A stretch of 64,000 bases of DNA from Bacteroidia bacterium (GCA_030431525.1 JAUIJC010000001.1:119722-183721); one strand, 5' to 3'; numbered from the stretch's first letter, positions 34,943-44,771 are shown. The notes: generated by a model not told the origin, from the letters alone. Numbers and translations are program-made.

Positions 34943-35833
34943 TTACTCCACACCAATCAAAGCTGCACCGTAAACCCCTGCAGAGTCACCGTACTCATTC
35001 TTTACGATTGGAGTGTACAAGTCGTGGTTGAAGCAGTACTTCGCAACGTACTCCTTACCCTCATTGTAAAGCTCATCAACATTAGACAAACCACCACCGA
35101 GAACAATTACGTCTGGATCGAGGAACTTAATCAAGTTACCCATGGAGATGCCGTAGTGCTCAAAGAAGTAATCCATAAACTCCTTAGCTGTAGCATCACC
35201 ATCGCGGTAGGCCTTCACGATTTCAGCGAAGTCTTTCTTTTCACCGAATTTCTCAGTGAAACGCTCCTGAGCACCAGTTCCAGAGATGTATGCCTCAACA
35301 ACACCTTTTGGACCGTTTCTCCAAGCAGGACCGTTGTCGTAGTTAATGGTGGAGTGACCCCACTCACCAGCATTCTCCTGAAGACCGCGAATTACTTTTC
35401 CATTGACAACCAATCCACCGCCACAGCCAGTGCCCATGATGACACCGAATACGAGCTCCTTGCCCTTACCAGCACCAATCACAGCCTCTGCCAAAGCAAA
35501 ACAGTTGGCGTCGTTCTCAATCTCAATATTATGCTTCAAGCGCTCCTTCAAGTCGTCGGCGAATGGCTTGCCATTCATGCACTCGATGTTCGAGTTCTTC
35601 AACAAGTTGGTTTCCTTGGAGATGGATCCTGGGGTACCCAAACCCAACGTGTGAGGAGCATTGTCGATAGCACCGCAAAGCTCGCCGTACAAACGCTCAA
35701 TAACACCCAAGACATTCTCATAACCGCCTTCCTTGCCGTTAGGGTAACGCTTACGGAAAAGCTCCTTGTTATTCTCATCGGTTACGATGCCTTCCACCTT
35801 AGTTCCGCCAAGATCGATACCTATCTTGTACAT
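34943..35833 (-). CDS. ROK family sugar kinase-like protein without the zinc cysteines
   Basis: The 296-residue protein has the ROK fold: IGIDLGGTKVEGIV (phosphate 1), GLGTPGSIS, EIENDANCFALAEAVIG with the catalytic Asp, GVIMGTGCGGGLVVNGKV (phosphate 2) and DVIVLGGGLSN (adenosine). GEWGHSTI keeps the family's histidine, but the following CxCGxxGCxE zinc motif is replaced by NGPAWRNGPKGVVEAYISG, with no cysteine. It probably phosphorylates a hexose (glucose, fructose or similar), perhaps without a structural zinc. It is a single gene with its own terminator. Confidence 0.9.
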   Translation of the reverse strand: MYKIGIDLGGTKVEGIVTDENNKELFRKRYPNGKEGGYENVLGVIERLYGELCGAIDNAPHTLGLGTPGSISKETNLLKNSNIECMNGKPFADDLKERLKHNIEIENDANCFALAEAVIGAGKGKELVFGVIMGTGCGGGLVVNGKVIRGLQENAGEWGHSTINYDNGPAWRNGPKGVVEAYISGTGAQERFTEKFGEKKDFAEIVKAYRDGDATAKEFMDYFFEHYGISMGNLIKFLDPDVIVLGGGLSNVDELYNEGKEYVAKYCFNHDLYTPIVKNEYGDSAGVYGAALIGVE

Positions 35834-36014
35834 AATATTATTGTCAGTTGTCTATGAATGTGCTGCAAATTATGCCATGCCGAACAAAAAATTGCTCGCG
35901 CATCCTTCAAAAATAAGACATTTTTGGCGACTTTTCCATCAAGGCCAAGGATAAAGACTCGCTTTATTCGGCCAACAAATAGAACTTTCTGGAATGCAGG
36001 GAGGTTTTGCCAGC

Positions 36015-36755
36015 ATGAAAGCGCCCTCAAAAACTTACGCCCTGTGGTGCGCTGTAACCACATTGGGTTCTTTTCTATTTCTATATCCCTTTTTCCGGCT
36101 CTTCATCAGCCGGAAAAAATGGCATCCTCGTGCCCATGAGGTAAACCGCGTTTGGGGTAGAATGTCCTTTGGACTTGGCTTACTTCGCAGGGAGTTCAAT
36201 TACCATAAGGACTTAGACATCCAACAGCCTGCAATCTACTGCGCCAACCACACTTCATTTCTGGATATCCCTTTGCTTTTCCTCAGTGTCCCAGGCTTTT
36301 TCTCCATCGTGGGAAAGAGTTCCCTGAGCACAGTGCCCCTATTCGGCAGAATGTTCCGCACCCTCTACATCCCTGTTAATCGGGCCAGCAGAACCAGCGC
36401 CCATGATGCCTACACAAAATCCTTACAGGCAGTCGATCAAGGGAGGAGCGTTGTGTTTTTTCCTGAAGGGAAAATCCCAAACAAAGGCTGGCCGAACATG
36501 GTGCCTTTCAAAAATGGGCCATTTAAGCTGGCAATTGAGCGACAAATCCCCATCGTCCCTGTAACAATTCCCAACAATTGGATAATTTTGCCCGATGATG
36601 GACGGCAGGGCATGCGAAGGCATAAGGCACAAGCCTTTTTCCATGCGCCTATTTCCACCGAGGGCATGACCCTCAATGATGTGGAAAAACTAAAGGCTCA
36701 AACCTTTGCCGTCATCAACGAACAATTGACTGCCATTCACTCGAAGGAATTATGA
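36015..36755 (+). CDS. plsC: 1-acylglycerol-3-phosphate acyltransferase (PlsC-like)
   Basis: The 246-residue enzyme makes phosphatidic acid from lysophosphatidic acid. It has an N-terminal membrane segment (LWCAVTTLGSFLFLYPFF), the HX4D motif in YCANHTSFLDIPLL, FPEGKIPNKG as motif III, and VPVTIPNNW. Its TGA overlaps the ATG of gatC. ATG 36015 (MKAPSKTYALW) was preferred to ATG 35994, which adds 7 residues. Confidence 0.88.
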   Translation: MKAPSKTYALWCAVTTLGSFLFLYPFFRLFISRKKWHPRAHEVNRVWGRMSFGLGLLRREFNYHKDLDIQQPAIYCANHTSFLDIPLLFLSVPGFFSIVGKSSLSTVPLFGRMFRTLYIPVNRASRTSAHDAYTKSLQAVDQGRSVVFFPEGKIPNKGWPNMVPFKNGPFKLAIERQIPIVPVTIPNNWIILPDDGRQGMRRHKAQAFFHAPISTEGMTLNDVEKLKAQTFAVINEQLTAIHSKEL

Positions 36756-37039
36756 ATATTGATAAGGAAACCGTTCAGCACGTAGCCACCTTGGCTCGCT
36801 TGGAGCTTAATGAAAAGGAGGAAACACAAATGGCTCAGGAAATGAGCAAGATTTTGTCGTGGATGGACAAACTCAATAAGCTCGACACCAAGGGCGTTGA
36901 GCCACTCATCCACATGTCGGCAGAGTTGAATGTGCTTCGCCAAGATGAACAAGGCAACATTCTCGAACACGACAGAGCGGTGAAAAACGGACCTAAGACG
37001 GACAGCAACTACTTCCGAGTACCAAAGGTAATCGAATAG
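36752..37039 (+). CDS. gatC: Asp/Glu-tRNA amidotransferase subunit C
   Basis: This 95-residue protein is the GatC subunit of the GatCAB amidotransferase, which makes Gln-tRNA(Gln) or Asn-tRNA(Asn). VQHVATLARLELNEKEE and MSKILSWMDKLNKLDTKGVEPL are the typical helices and DGVEP-like loop. The ATG overlaps the plsC stop (ATGA), so the two are translationally coupled. gatA and gatB are not in the window, as is common in Bacteroidota. Confidence 0.95.
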   Translation: MNIDKETVQHVATLARLELNEKEETQMAQEMSKILSWMDKLNKLDTKGVEPLIHMSAELNVLRQDEQGNILEHDRAVKNGPKTDSNYFRVPKVIE

Positions 37040-37060
37040 TTTTCCTGCACTCAATGACTG

Positions 37061-37096
37061 AGGACGCCCCAAATCTTTTGGTGCGTCCTTCTTTTA
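37061..37096 (+). terminator. Terminator after gatC
   Basis: Stem AGGACGC/GCGTCCT with a CAAA/TTTG inner pairing is followed by TCTTTTATT. Confidence 0.8.
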
Positions 37097-37200
37097 TTAC
37101 CCCAAGGAATCAGACCACGGTCAAAAACTTTTAGTAACCAAATTGGCCGTACCGCATTTCCCTATTGTTTACCGACGAATACCTGCCATTATTTTGCCCT

Positions 37201-40200
37201 ATGGACAAGCTCAACTTTTGGAAAAACTGGCCAAAGACGGAACGCATGATTTACAGCCTCTGCTTAGGAGTGCTGGGCTTTTGCCTGTTGCTTTTCCTCG
37301 TCAACTACCATGTTGGTTTGGAGGCTGTGATTGATTGGAACGTGTCTGAGGAAATCGAAAATGTGAGCATTCCTCTGGACCATTTCTCAAAATATGGGCA
37401 TGAGTTTGACCTAAAAGCAGAGAACTACCTGCTTGTCCAGCGCTTCCAAGCCAGCCAAATCGCCATCAATACTGATGCGGCAAAAATCTACCTGTTCTTC
37501 ATGGCCTTTGCGGCAACAATTGGCATCACTGCCGTGTCCATGATTCGGAAGACGCTTTGGTATTCGGTGGGCGCCACATTCTTCATTGGATGGCTGGCTT
37601 TCATCAAGCTGGATATCATTGGTTTTGGGGGAGTGAACAATGACGTGCTATTGGGAATTTGCTTGGTCAGCTACATCGGCACCAGTTATGTTTTTCACGC
37701 CTTTGCCACCAAAGCAGGTTTACTTACACGCCTTTTGACGTTCACAGGCATCACCATTGCCTTGGGGGTGTTGATGATGAGCTTCTCTGAAACCAAGAAC
37801 ACCTTCATCTATCTTTCCAATTTCGGATTGGGAGTACCATCCATCATCGGATTTCTTTTCATCCTTTATGTTTCCTATGAAATCATCCGATTCTTCTTGG
37901 CAATCATCACCCTGAGTCCGAGTCAGGATCCAAAAAACAACTTCCTGAATTTCTCCATCATCAGCTGGCTTTACTTGGGCTATTTGTTGGTGGTCTATTT
38001 GGGAAAAACGGGCTTGATTGACTGGGAACCGAGCTACTACAACCCTTTTTACATTTTATTGATTTCCACCATTGTTGGCATTTGGGGACATAAAAAACAC
38101 CATGAGGTCCACTTCACCTCCATCCCGCACGGACCTGTCGGCGCCCTACTCTATATCGCAGCGGCTTTGGTGACCATGGCCACCTTGTCTTATGGATTTG
38201 CCACGGCTAATGACCCCTTGGCAGTAGTTGCTGGCGATGTCATCCTTTATTCACATTTGATTGGAGGTACTGTTTTCTACTTCTATGTGTTAGTGAACTA
38301 TCGCTCACCGATGAATGTCAATGCGCCAGTGCATAAGACCCTTTACAAGCATGAGATGCTGGTCACCTTTGGTTTTATTCCTTTGGCCATGCTCAGTGGC
38401 TTCTTCTCACTGGTTCTTTACAAAAACAAGCGCCCTTATTACAATTGGCGAGCAGCTTATTACAACGCCAAGGCTGACGTCTATGTCACCGAAGGAAGCG
38501 AGACCGACTTGATTTTGGCCAAGTCCTACTACGAAATGGGCGACCGTTTCTCTCCAAAGAACAACAAGTCGAATTACACCTTGGCTTCCATCGCCTTTGA
38601 AAAAGGTGCCTACAGACTATCTGCCGAGCACATGAAAAGGGCCATGGAAAATACGCCTACGGTGTATGCCTACGCGAACTTGGCAGAGGCCTATCGCCGT
38701 ACGGGAGAGATTTTCAAGGAAGCTGGCATTTTGAATGAGGCTGTAAAAGCCTTCCCAGAAGAAGGCCGTCTTTATCACAACTTGGGCTACCGATTCCAGC
38801 ACATGAACATCGTGGATTCTTCCTTTATCTACTATGGTCGTGCTTCGGAATACCTCAACAAAGACCTACAAGGTTTGGCCTACGCCAACCTCTTGGCACT
38901 CTTGGCTCAGAACAACATTGTGGAGGGAATGGATTCCCTATTGGCAATGCCCGAAATGGCCAACAACATCTATTTCCAAAACAACCGTTTAGCCGTTGAG
39001 AATCTCCTTCATCGCCATCCTCAACGGACTTTGGATGAAGCCTTCACCACAGACTCTCTTTTGACCAATGAAATGGTCACCTACTTGGTCAACTATTCCT
39101 ACACCAGACTCGGAAAAAATGACCAAGAACTAAAAGGCGTGATCAGCAAGTTCCTTTCGGTGGCGGAAAATCAGCCTTTCCATGAGTATCTCCGCTTTGC
39201 CTTGGCCAGCCTTGAATTCTATGATGGCAACCCAGAAAAGGCTGTGGGCTTGATGAACGAAACCATTGCCTACACCCAAGAAAGCCTGACGCCCTACTAC
39301 GAAAACTTTACGGGGACCATGCTCTACAAGGTGGACGCCATCCACAAAGCCATGGAATATTTGGCGGGTGCCACCCAGCGTCAGCGCTACCAGATCATAA
39401 ACACGGCACCTTCGCATTACGCCTTGGCAGTCGCTGAAACGCAGCCTGACACCGTGGCTATTCGCGTTTACTCGGAAGTTGTCAGTTTGGACAGCACGTA
39501 CAGCGAAGAAGCCTCCCTTTTCATCAAAGCGCTTCAGACCAAGAATTTGGATTCCGTTATCGCTTGGAAAAATGACGACGAAAAAACGCGTTGGCTTGGA
39601 TTGAACAACGGTGCTTTGGAAGGAAACAAAGCGCTTAAGGTGCTCGAAAGCTATCAGGATAACAATGAAAAAGGAATCGCCATTGGCCATCTCTTGGAGC
39701 GTCTTATCGCCCAAAACCAAAAAGCCCAAGTTGATTCCATTTGGAATATGATTCCAACAAGCGATGTAAAGCCAGAAACTGTCAAGGAGCTGAACTTCCA
39801 ATACCTCGGCCTACTGGCTTTGCGCTATGACTTCAGGGAGTTGCTGGACCGCTTGAACAGCCAAGAGCACCAGATCCCAAACCAGCGTGAGCTTTACGTG
39901 CCGTACTATCGCGCCATTTCTTTAGAAGCTTTGGGTGATACTGCCCAAGCAAAAACGCAATACGAAGAAGCCTTACGCTTGCAGCCATATCACCCTGTGG
40001 TGGGTATCCGAGCCTCTAACTTCTATGGTCAATGGTTGAAGGATTATGACAAGGCCTATGACATTGCCCTTCAGTCGCTCAACAAAAACCCATTCTCCAC
40101 GGAGTTGAAAAAGACTTATGCTTTGGCGGCGTTGAAAAACAACTTGTTCCCATTTGCCCAAGGTGCGTTTGAGGATTTACAAGAGGAATTGCCAGAAAAA

Positions 40201-40266
40201 GAGTTTGGGGAATTTGAGGTGCAATACCGTAAGGTGGAAGAGGAAATCTTAAGTGAAGAGTTCTGA
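37201..40266 (+). CDS. Large polytopic membrane protein with C-terminal TPR repeats
   Basis: The 1021-residue protein (from ATG 37201) has about 11 predicted transmembrane helices in residues 15-400, including a large loop after the first helix, then a ~600-residue helical domain of TPR-like units (SNYTLASIAFEKGAYRLSAE, YAYANLAEAYRRTGEIFKEA, PEEGRLYHNLGYRFQHMN and others). I do not recognise a catalytic motif. The layout resembles O-antigen-ligase-like or assembly-platform proteins in Bacteroidota, but this is only a shape comparison. Two small STAS-like genes follow 5 bases downstream and may be co-transcribed. Confidence 0.8.
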   Translation: MDKLNFWKNWPKTERMIYSLCLGVLGFCLLLFLVNYHVGLEAVIDWNVSEEIENVSIPLDHFSKYGHEFDLKAENYLLVQRFQASQIAINTDAAKIYLFFMAFAATIGITAVSMIRKTLWYSVGATFFIGWLAFIKLDIIGFGGVNNDVLLGICLVSYIGTSYVFHAFATKAGLLTRLLTFTGITIALGVLMMSFSETKNTFIYLSNFGLGVPSIIGFLFILYVSYEIIRFFLAIITLSPSQDPKNNFLNFSIISWLYLGYLLVVYLGKTGLIDWEPSYYNPFYILLISTIVGIWGHKKHHEVHFTSIPHGPVGALLYIAAALVTMATLSYGFATANDPLAVVAGDVILYSHLIGGTVFYFYVLVNYRSPMNVNAPVHKTLYKHEMLVTFGFIPLAMLSGFFSLVLYKNKRPYYNWRAAYYNAKADVYVTEGSETDLILAKSYYEMGDRFSPKNNKSNYTLASIAFEKGAYRLSAEHMKRAMENTPTVYAYANLAEAYRRTGEIFKEAGILNEAVKAFPEEGRLYHNLGYRFQHMNIVDSSFIYYGRASEYLNKDLQGLAYANLLALLAQNNIVEGMDSLLAMPEMANNIYFQNNRLAVENLLHRHPQRTLDEAFTTDSLLTNEMVTYLVNYSYTRLGKNDQELKGVISKFLSVAENQPFHEYLRFALASLEFYDGNPEKAVGLMNETIAYTQESLTPYYENFTGTMLYKVDAIHKAMEYLAGATQRQRYQIINTAPSHYALAVAETQPDTVAIRVYSEVVSLDSTYSEEASLFIKALQTKNLDSVIAWKNDDEKTRWLGLNNGALEGNKALKVLESYQDNNEKGIAIGHLLERLIAQNQKAQVDSIWNMIPTSDVKPETVKELNFQYLGLLALRYDFRELLDRLNSQEHQIPNQRELYVPYYRAISLEALGDTAQAKTQYEEALRLQPYHPVVGIRASNFYGQWLKDYDKAYDIALQSLNKNPFSTELKKTYALAALKNNLFPFAQGAFEDLQEELPEKEFGEFEVQYRKVEEEILSEEF

Positions 40267-40271
40267 TTAAA

Positions 40272-40703
40272 ATGCCCAACTCTAATCCTGATAGCCATTC
40301 AATCGACTACCCACTTTTGGACAACCAATTCGTCCAACTGTGGGCCGAGGATGATATCCTCTATTGCATTTACAAACCGATAAACATCACACTGGAGGTT
40401 GCGAAGACATTGGGTTCCATCAGGGACCAATACATGCAGGAGCAAGGTTTACAACATGTCCTTCTACTGGCTGACATTACCAATCTCAAAGGTTTTTCAA
40501 AAGACGCCAGAGATTTCATGTCCTCCCCTAAGGAAACCAAAAAGATTCGGGCAGGGGCTCTTTATACCAAATCATGGATTGGATATGTTATCGGCTCCTT
40601 TTTCCTCAAATTCTTTCAGGAAAAAGACTCTCCGAAACGACTGTTTCAGAATTGGAATAAAAGTAAAGATTGGCTCGAAAAACAACGAGAAGCAATTAGA
40701 TAG
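40272..40703 (+). CDS. Small STAS/SpoIIAA-like protein, paralog 1
   Basis: The 143-residue protein has an alternating strand-helix pattern: DDILYCIYKPINITLEVAK, then HVLLLADITNLKGFSKDARDFM and a C-terminal helix (LFQNWNKSKDWLEKQ). The order and length recall SpoIIAA-like/STAS folds and a Bacteroidota domain of unknown function (from memory DUF7793). The next gene is a diverged paralog with the same layout. The function is unknown; such proteins often sense or bind partner kinases. Confidence 0.7.
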   Translation: MPNSNPDSHSIDYPLLDNQFVQLWAEDDILYCIYKPINITLEVAKTLGSIRDQYMQEQGLQHVLLLADITNLKGFSKDARDFMSSPKETKKIRAGALYTKSWIGYVIGSFFLKFFQEKDSPKRLFQNWNKSKDWLEKQREAIR

Positions 40704-40708
40704 GAAAA

Positions 40709-41143
40709 ATGACCCACTTTTTAGAGCACAGACTCCTTTCAGATGAAGTCCATATTTCAGAGAACGAATTTGTTTCACTCAGCCATGTGGGCGACATCAT
40801 CATCGGGAAATACAAAGCCAATTGTATAATTGACCTGAAGGCCGCCAAAATCATTGAAAAACAGCGGGATGCGGCTATCAGAAAAATGGGAGTGAAAAAG
40901 GTGTACGTGATTGCAGATGTTTCGGAAATGAAATCCATTTCACCCGAGGCTCGCAAATACTTTTCTTCACCTGAACAGAACAAGCAGTTTATCGCCACTG
41001 CCTACGTCATCAAAACCCTAACGGCTTACGTGCTCAGCCAATTTTACATCAAGCTGACCCCAAACAAGCCCATGCCAGAAAAAGCATTCAGAAAGATGGA
41101 TGAAGCCCTGAACTGGGTCCAAAACCTCCGAGTAAATTCATAA
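40709..41143 (+). CDS. Small STAS/SpoIIAA-like protein, paralog 2
   Basis: The 144-residue protein parallels its neighbour: KYKANCIIDLKAAKIIEKQRD, VYVIADVSEMKSISPEARKY, FSSPEQNKQFIATAYVIKT and a C-terminal helix (KAFRKMDEALNWVQNL). The shared elements are the I/LADhSxxKxhS/FxxARxF motif, followed by SSPExxK and a T-A-Y/T-K-S hydrophobic segment. It is 5 bases after the first paralog and ends at a bidirectional terminator. Confidence 0.72.
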   Translation: MTHFLEHRLLSDEVHISENEFVSLSHVGDIIIGKYKANCIIDLKAAKIIEKQRDAAIRKMGVKKVYVIADVSEMKSISPEARKYFSSPEQNKQFIATAYVIKTLTAYVLSQFYIKLTPNKPMPEKAFRKMDEALNWVQNLRVNS

Positions 41144-41170
41144 AAAAAGCGACCAATTTGGTCGCTTTTA
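41144..41170. terminator. Bidirectional terminator between the STAS-like pair and the caspase gene
   Basis: The hairpin AAAAGCGACCAA-TTGGTCGCTTTT with A and T tails lies between convergent genes ending at 41143 and 41191. Confidence 0.88.
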
Positions 41171-41190
41171 CTTTTTGATCCTTTCCTCTC

Positions 41191-43248
41191 CTATTTTGCT
41201 ATAAACAGGAAGTCACTTCCAGGGTCATTTTCGGTGGAGATTTCACCATGAATCGGCTCTGGATCTACTTTTTCAACGTAGGCAAGCAACTCATTTATTG
41301 TCAAAATCCTGTCTTTTCCACCATTACTGCGCAACGCTTCCAAGAATCGGCGACAGAATGGAGAGTGATGCCCCGGCCTACCATCAGGAACATATACCAA
41401 GCCTCCTGAAGTAAGGAAACGACGCGTTTTGTATTTCAGCTTTCTAACGATAAACTCATTGCGGTCAACCGTTGGATCATCAACAGCCTCACTCCCACCT
41501 CGATTCTTGGCGACAGCCTCACTGAAAGAGCCTCCAAAGCAAGCGTCCATCACCAAGTAGATATGCTTACAAGGAATGCTTTCAATGATTGTTCTCAAAC
41601 GGGAATAATCTAAGTAAGACTCCTTAACCAAATCATTAGGCTTGGAATCACTGCAAACTAAATATCCCTCCTGAAATACCTTGTCGTACTCACCATGGCC
41701 CGCAATGAAGATGAAAAGCTGGTCTTGGTCAGCATACTGCCTTTGGCCCAACTCCCGTAGCGCAAGAAGAATATCCACCTTCTTTGGGTTCATCATTTCC
41801 GTCACATCAAAATCGTAGCGATCACGCAACTCACCTGCTACCGTTTTAGCATCGTTCACAGGGTTGGAAAGATTCGGCATGGCTTGGTACTCATCGGTAC
41901 CAATCACCAACGCATAGTCCTTTCCGTGACGCTTGTTCTCAGACGCATCGACATCATTCTTATCAAATGGTCTAAAGACAATGAAATTGTATTCGCTCAC
42001 CTGCTTCTCGTAGTCAATAGCTTTGATAGACATCTCATTCTCCAAGAAACCGACACGCACACGCTGAGAGAAGTTGCCCTCTGCATCTACCGAAGTTTCC
42101 TTGCCAGCCACAAGCAACATGAAAAGCCCAGCCTCAGCCCTAACATTACCACGGACCTCTAAATAGTCACCTGACACAGAATGAATGTGGGTCTCACCTT
42201 GAGCTACTGCTGGTTGCACCAACTTGATCACAGGAGCATTTCCCGCCAAACCAGCCGTTTTGTACTTGGCCTTAACATTCAACGGATTGTCCTCACGGAT
42301 TTCCAAACTGGAAACATCAAACACCCTAATCTTGGTTTTGAGGTCGGCTATCGCCAAATACTTTCCGTCATAGCTGAATGACAGGGAAGCTGGCTTATAA
42401 AAATTCATTAACGTCTGCACCACCTTGGCATTGCGAAGCTCATGGATCAACACCCTTCCGTCCAAGCCGATGCTACCCATATAGCGGCCATCAGGAGAAA
42501 ACTCTAGTGCGTACACATCCTTCTTATGACCTTCCAAGGTCAACATGCTTCCACCCTCTTCCAAGTCATAAATCTTCACCTTACGGTCTTGACCGCCAAT
42601 GGCCAAAAACTTATCGTTCGGGCTAAAAGCGATGGAATAAATCCATTTGGAACGCGGATCATACTTCCGATCCAAAGCCATCTTCTCGATATCATACACC
42701 CTTACCACACCGGCTTGGTCAGAAACCGCCAACAAATCTTTGCTATGGGCAAAAGCTACAGAAGTAATGCCTTTATCAAAGTCTTCAAAGACTTTCACTG
42801 AAGTGCCCTTCTGGACATCCCACAACACCAACTTCTTGTCATCATGGCCAGAGGCCAAGTACTTTCCGTCTTGGCTAAAAGACAGCGAGGTTACCACACC
42901 AAACTTTCCTTCAAGACGGTGACGCACCACACCTTTGTTCACATCCCAAAGGCTAATGTGCTTGCCCTTACCTCCAGAAGCCAAATATTCTCCATCGGGG
43001 CTAAACACCATATTGACTACTACAGCGCGCTTGTCCTCCGCTTCAAAGAAGTTGTCTAACTGCTTGTTCGCCACATTCCAAAAGAAGTGCTTGCCATCAC
43101 GGCTACCAACTGCCAAGCGACCATCTGGAGCAAACCGTACTGCCGTAGCCTCACTCTTCTCATTGTCCAATTCAAAGGAAGGGAGCTGTGCCCAAGCAGT
43201 AAACTGAAACAAAGAGCCTAATACGATTAATAAAATTTGGGATTTCAT
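41191..43248 (-). CDS. Secreted WD40-repeat protein with C-terminal caspase domain
   Basis: From ATG 43248 the product is 685 residues: a signal peptide (QILLIVLGSLFQFTAWAQ), about seven WD40-type blades (residues ~25-330; repeated FSPDGEYLASGGKGKHISLW, FSQDGKYLASGHDDKKLVLW), an Ig-like linker (~370-440), then a peptidase C14 caspase domain (KDYALVIGTDEYQAMPNLSNP onward). The catalytic His is in FIAGHGEYDKV (about 519) and the Cys in VMDACFGGSFS (about 570), so both are intact. The domain is probably periplasmic or surface-located; substrates are unknown. ATG 43287 would extend the N-terminus by 13 residues ahead of the signal peptide. Confidence 0.9.
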   Translation of the reverse strand: MKSQILLIVLGSLFQFTAWAQLPSFELDNEKSEATAVRFAPDGRLAVGSRDGKHFFWNVANKQLDNFFEAEDKRAVVVNMVFSPDGEYLASGGKGKHISLWDVNKGVVRHRLEGKFGVVTSLSFSQDGKYLASGHDDKKLVLWDVQKGTSVKVFEDFDKGITSVAFAHSKDLLAVSDQAGVVRVYDIEKMALDRKYDPRSKWIYSIAFSPNDKFLAIGGQDRKVKIYDLEEGGSMLTLEGHKKDVYALEFSPDGRYMGSIGLDGRVLIHELRNAKVVQTLMNFYKPASLSFSYDGKYLAIADLKTKIRVFDVSSLEIREDNPLNVKAKYKTAGLAGNAPVIKLVQPAVAQGETHIHSVSGDYLEVRGNVRAEAGLFMLLVAGKETSVDAEGNFSQRVRVGFLENEMSIKAIDYEKQVSEYNFIVFRPFDKNDVDASENKRHGKDYALVIGTDEYQAMPNLSNPVNDAKTVAGELRDRYDFDVTEMMNPKKVDILLALRELGQRQYADQDQLFIFIAGHGEYDKVFQEGYLVCSDSKPNDLVKESYLDYSRLRTIIESIPCKHIYLVMDACFGGSFSEAVAKNRGGSEAVDDPTVDRNEFIVRKLKYKTRRFLTSGGLVYVPDGRPGHHSPFCRRFLEALRSNGGKDRILTINELLAYVEKVDPEPIHGEISTENDPGSDFLFIAK

Positions 43249-43612
43249 GTTAATCATTCCTCTCTCAAAACCAATAGCATAAAACATGGTTTCAATTTTT
43301 TGATTCTCACAAAATTACAAAACATCAAGACCAATTCATTGATTATTGAATTAGGGTATGGAGCATACCCTCTGTTTTAAACAAGTCTCTTCAAAAACGA
43401 AAAATGCATTTATCACAGACATTCTTGCACAATTACGGTCAAAACACAGTAGCCACTGAAATGATAATGACAAATCTCCATAGATATCATCGCAAAAAGT
43501 GAGTTTTCTCACCTTTTGTTACTTTTTTTGCATTGATTCTTTGCACACATCTCCATGAGAATCAGACATCAAGCAGACTTCACTAACCCAATACTTGTTT
43601 AAACAGAGTACT
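43249..43612. other. Divergent intergenic region with a short hairpin
   Basis: This region separates the divergent caspase and beta-helix genes. AGGGTATG-GAG-CATACCCT at 43353-43371 is a perfect 8-bp hairpin. GTGAG-TTTT-CTCAC at about 43500 is another. No convincing promoter match was found, but both genes must start transcription here. Confidence 0.5.
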
Positions 43613-44740
43613 ATGAAGCGATTAACTACCCTTTTCGCACTTTTAGTGGCCTTTAGCGCAAACGCCACTGTTTTCAGCGTAGACAACTCCAATCCTACCA
43701 GCCAAAGCTTGGCAGACGCAATTAGCTCAGCATCTTCTGGGGACAGCATCTATATACATGGCTCCGCAACAGTTTACGACAGTATTGTTGTCGATCGTCA
43801 GGTCGCAATTTTTGGACAATCCCATTCCGAAGACCCAACTTCTAATGGTGAAGGGTTTACTCCGATTACGTCGATTTCCAAAATCATATTTTCAGGTGCC
43901 AATGCCTCTAAATCCTACATAAGTGGACTGAGAGCGGATAAAATTTCTTGCACTGGTAAAGAAGCAATTGATAACATCACCATCGAACGTTGCATGATTT
44001 CCACCGGTATTTATCCAATGGGAAATAATTGGCTTATTGTTAATAGTATTATAAAATCGATTGACGGAACCGGATTTATTACACTATTCAAGGAGGATCC
44101 AAATTATGCTTATGAGATTAGGATTCTTAACAACTTCATTTACAATGCAAGCAACTTGGGACTAGAAGACGAAATCAATTCTCGTGCTTACTTCCACAAT
44201 AACATTTTCTTTGGTGCGGGTGAAAAAGCCTCCAACCTCCAAATGTGTGAATTTTACTATAATATTTTCCACTCTTCTGGTTCCTTTGACCCAAACTCCT
44301 TCAACTGCTTTTTTGACATTAACCTGACCACTAATTCCAGTGTAATCAGCTTACCTGCTGGCGAGAATCCACGTGAAGGAGAAACAAACTATGAGTACAG
44401 CACTCCCTTCATTGGCTCCCCTAGCCCTGATATGACTTTTGATCAATTCATAGAGAATTATAGCCTGTTTGCCCTAAATCATAGTGATTCAAAAAATGTT
44501 GCCAGCACCACTTATAGCTCTTATGGAAGCTATATTGGTGTACAAGGCGATCACTCTAAGTACTTCATGGGAAAAAGCTATGTATTCCCAACCGACTTCG
44601 TATATCCTAAACTTCCTCGAATCAACAACTTCTACATAGAAAACGATGTAATCACACCAGGAGAATCCCTGAAAATCCAGTTTGAAGGAGTCTATTATAT
44701 GGGGGAGAATTCAGTTGATAAATCCCAGATGGGACGATAA
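43613..44740 (+). CDS. Secreted right-handed beta-helix protein
   Basis: The 375-residue protein has a signal peptide (RLTTLFALLVAFSANA) and repeats of short strands and turns of the pectate-lyase/parallel-beta-helix kind (ISKIIFSGANASKSYISGL, NITIERCMISTGIYP, EIRILNNFIYNASNLGL, SRAYFHNNIFFGAG). No catalytic residues of a polysaccharide lyase are evident. It ends shortly after YYMGENSVDKSQMGR without a recognisable T9SS sorting domain; it may act with the following T9SS protein 31 bases downstream. The start ATG 43613 begins the signal peptide. Confidence 0.75.
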   Translation: MKRLTTLFALLVAFSANATVFSVDNSNPTSQSLADAISSASSGDSIYIHGSATVYDSIVVDRQVAIFGQSHSEDPTSNGEGFTPITSISKIIFSGANASKSYISGLRADKISCTGKEAIDNITIERCMISTGIYPMGNNWLIVNSIIKSIDGTGFITLFKEDPNYAYEIRILNNFIYNASNLGLEDEINSRAYFHNNIFFGAGEKASNLQMCEFYYNIFHSSGSFDPNSFNCFFDINLTTNSSVISLPAGENPREGETNYEYSTPFIGSPSPDMTFDQFIENYSLFALNHSDSKNVASTTYSSYGSYIGVQGDHSKYFMGKSYVFPTDFVYPKLPRINNFYIENDVITPGESLKIQFEGVYYMGENSVDKSQMGR

Positions 44741-44771
44741 GCTGAAAAGGAGAATTCATTAAAAATCTTTG

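Noticed and set aside
34900..35857. Long plus-strand frame opposite the ROK kinase gene
   Set aside because: The minus-strand frame carries clear ROK motifs; the plus-strand frame has no recognisable domain and is a shadow.
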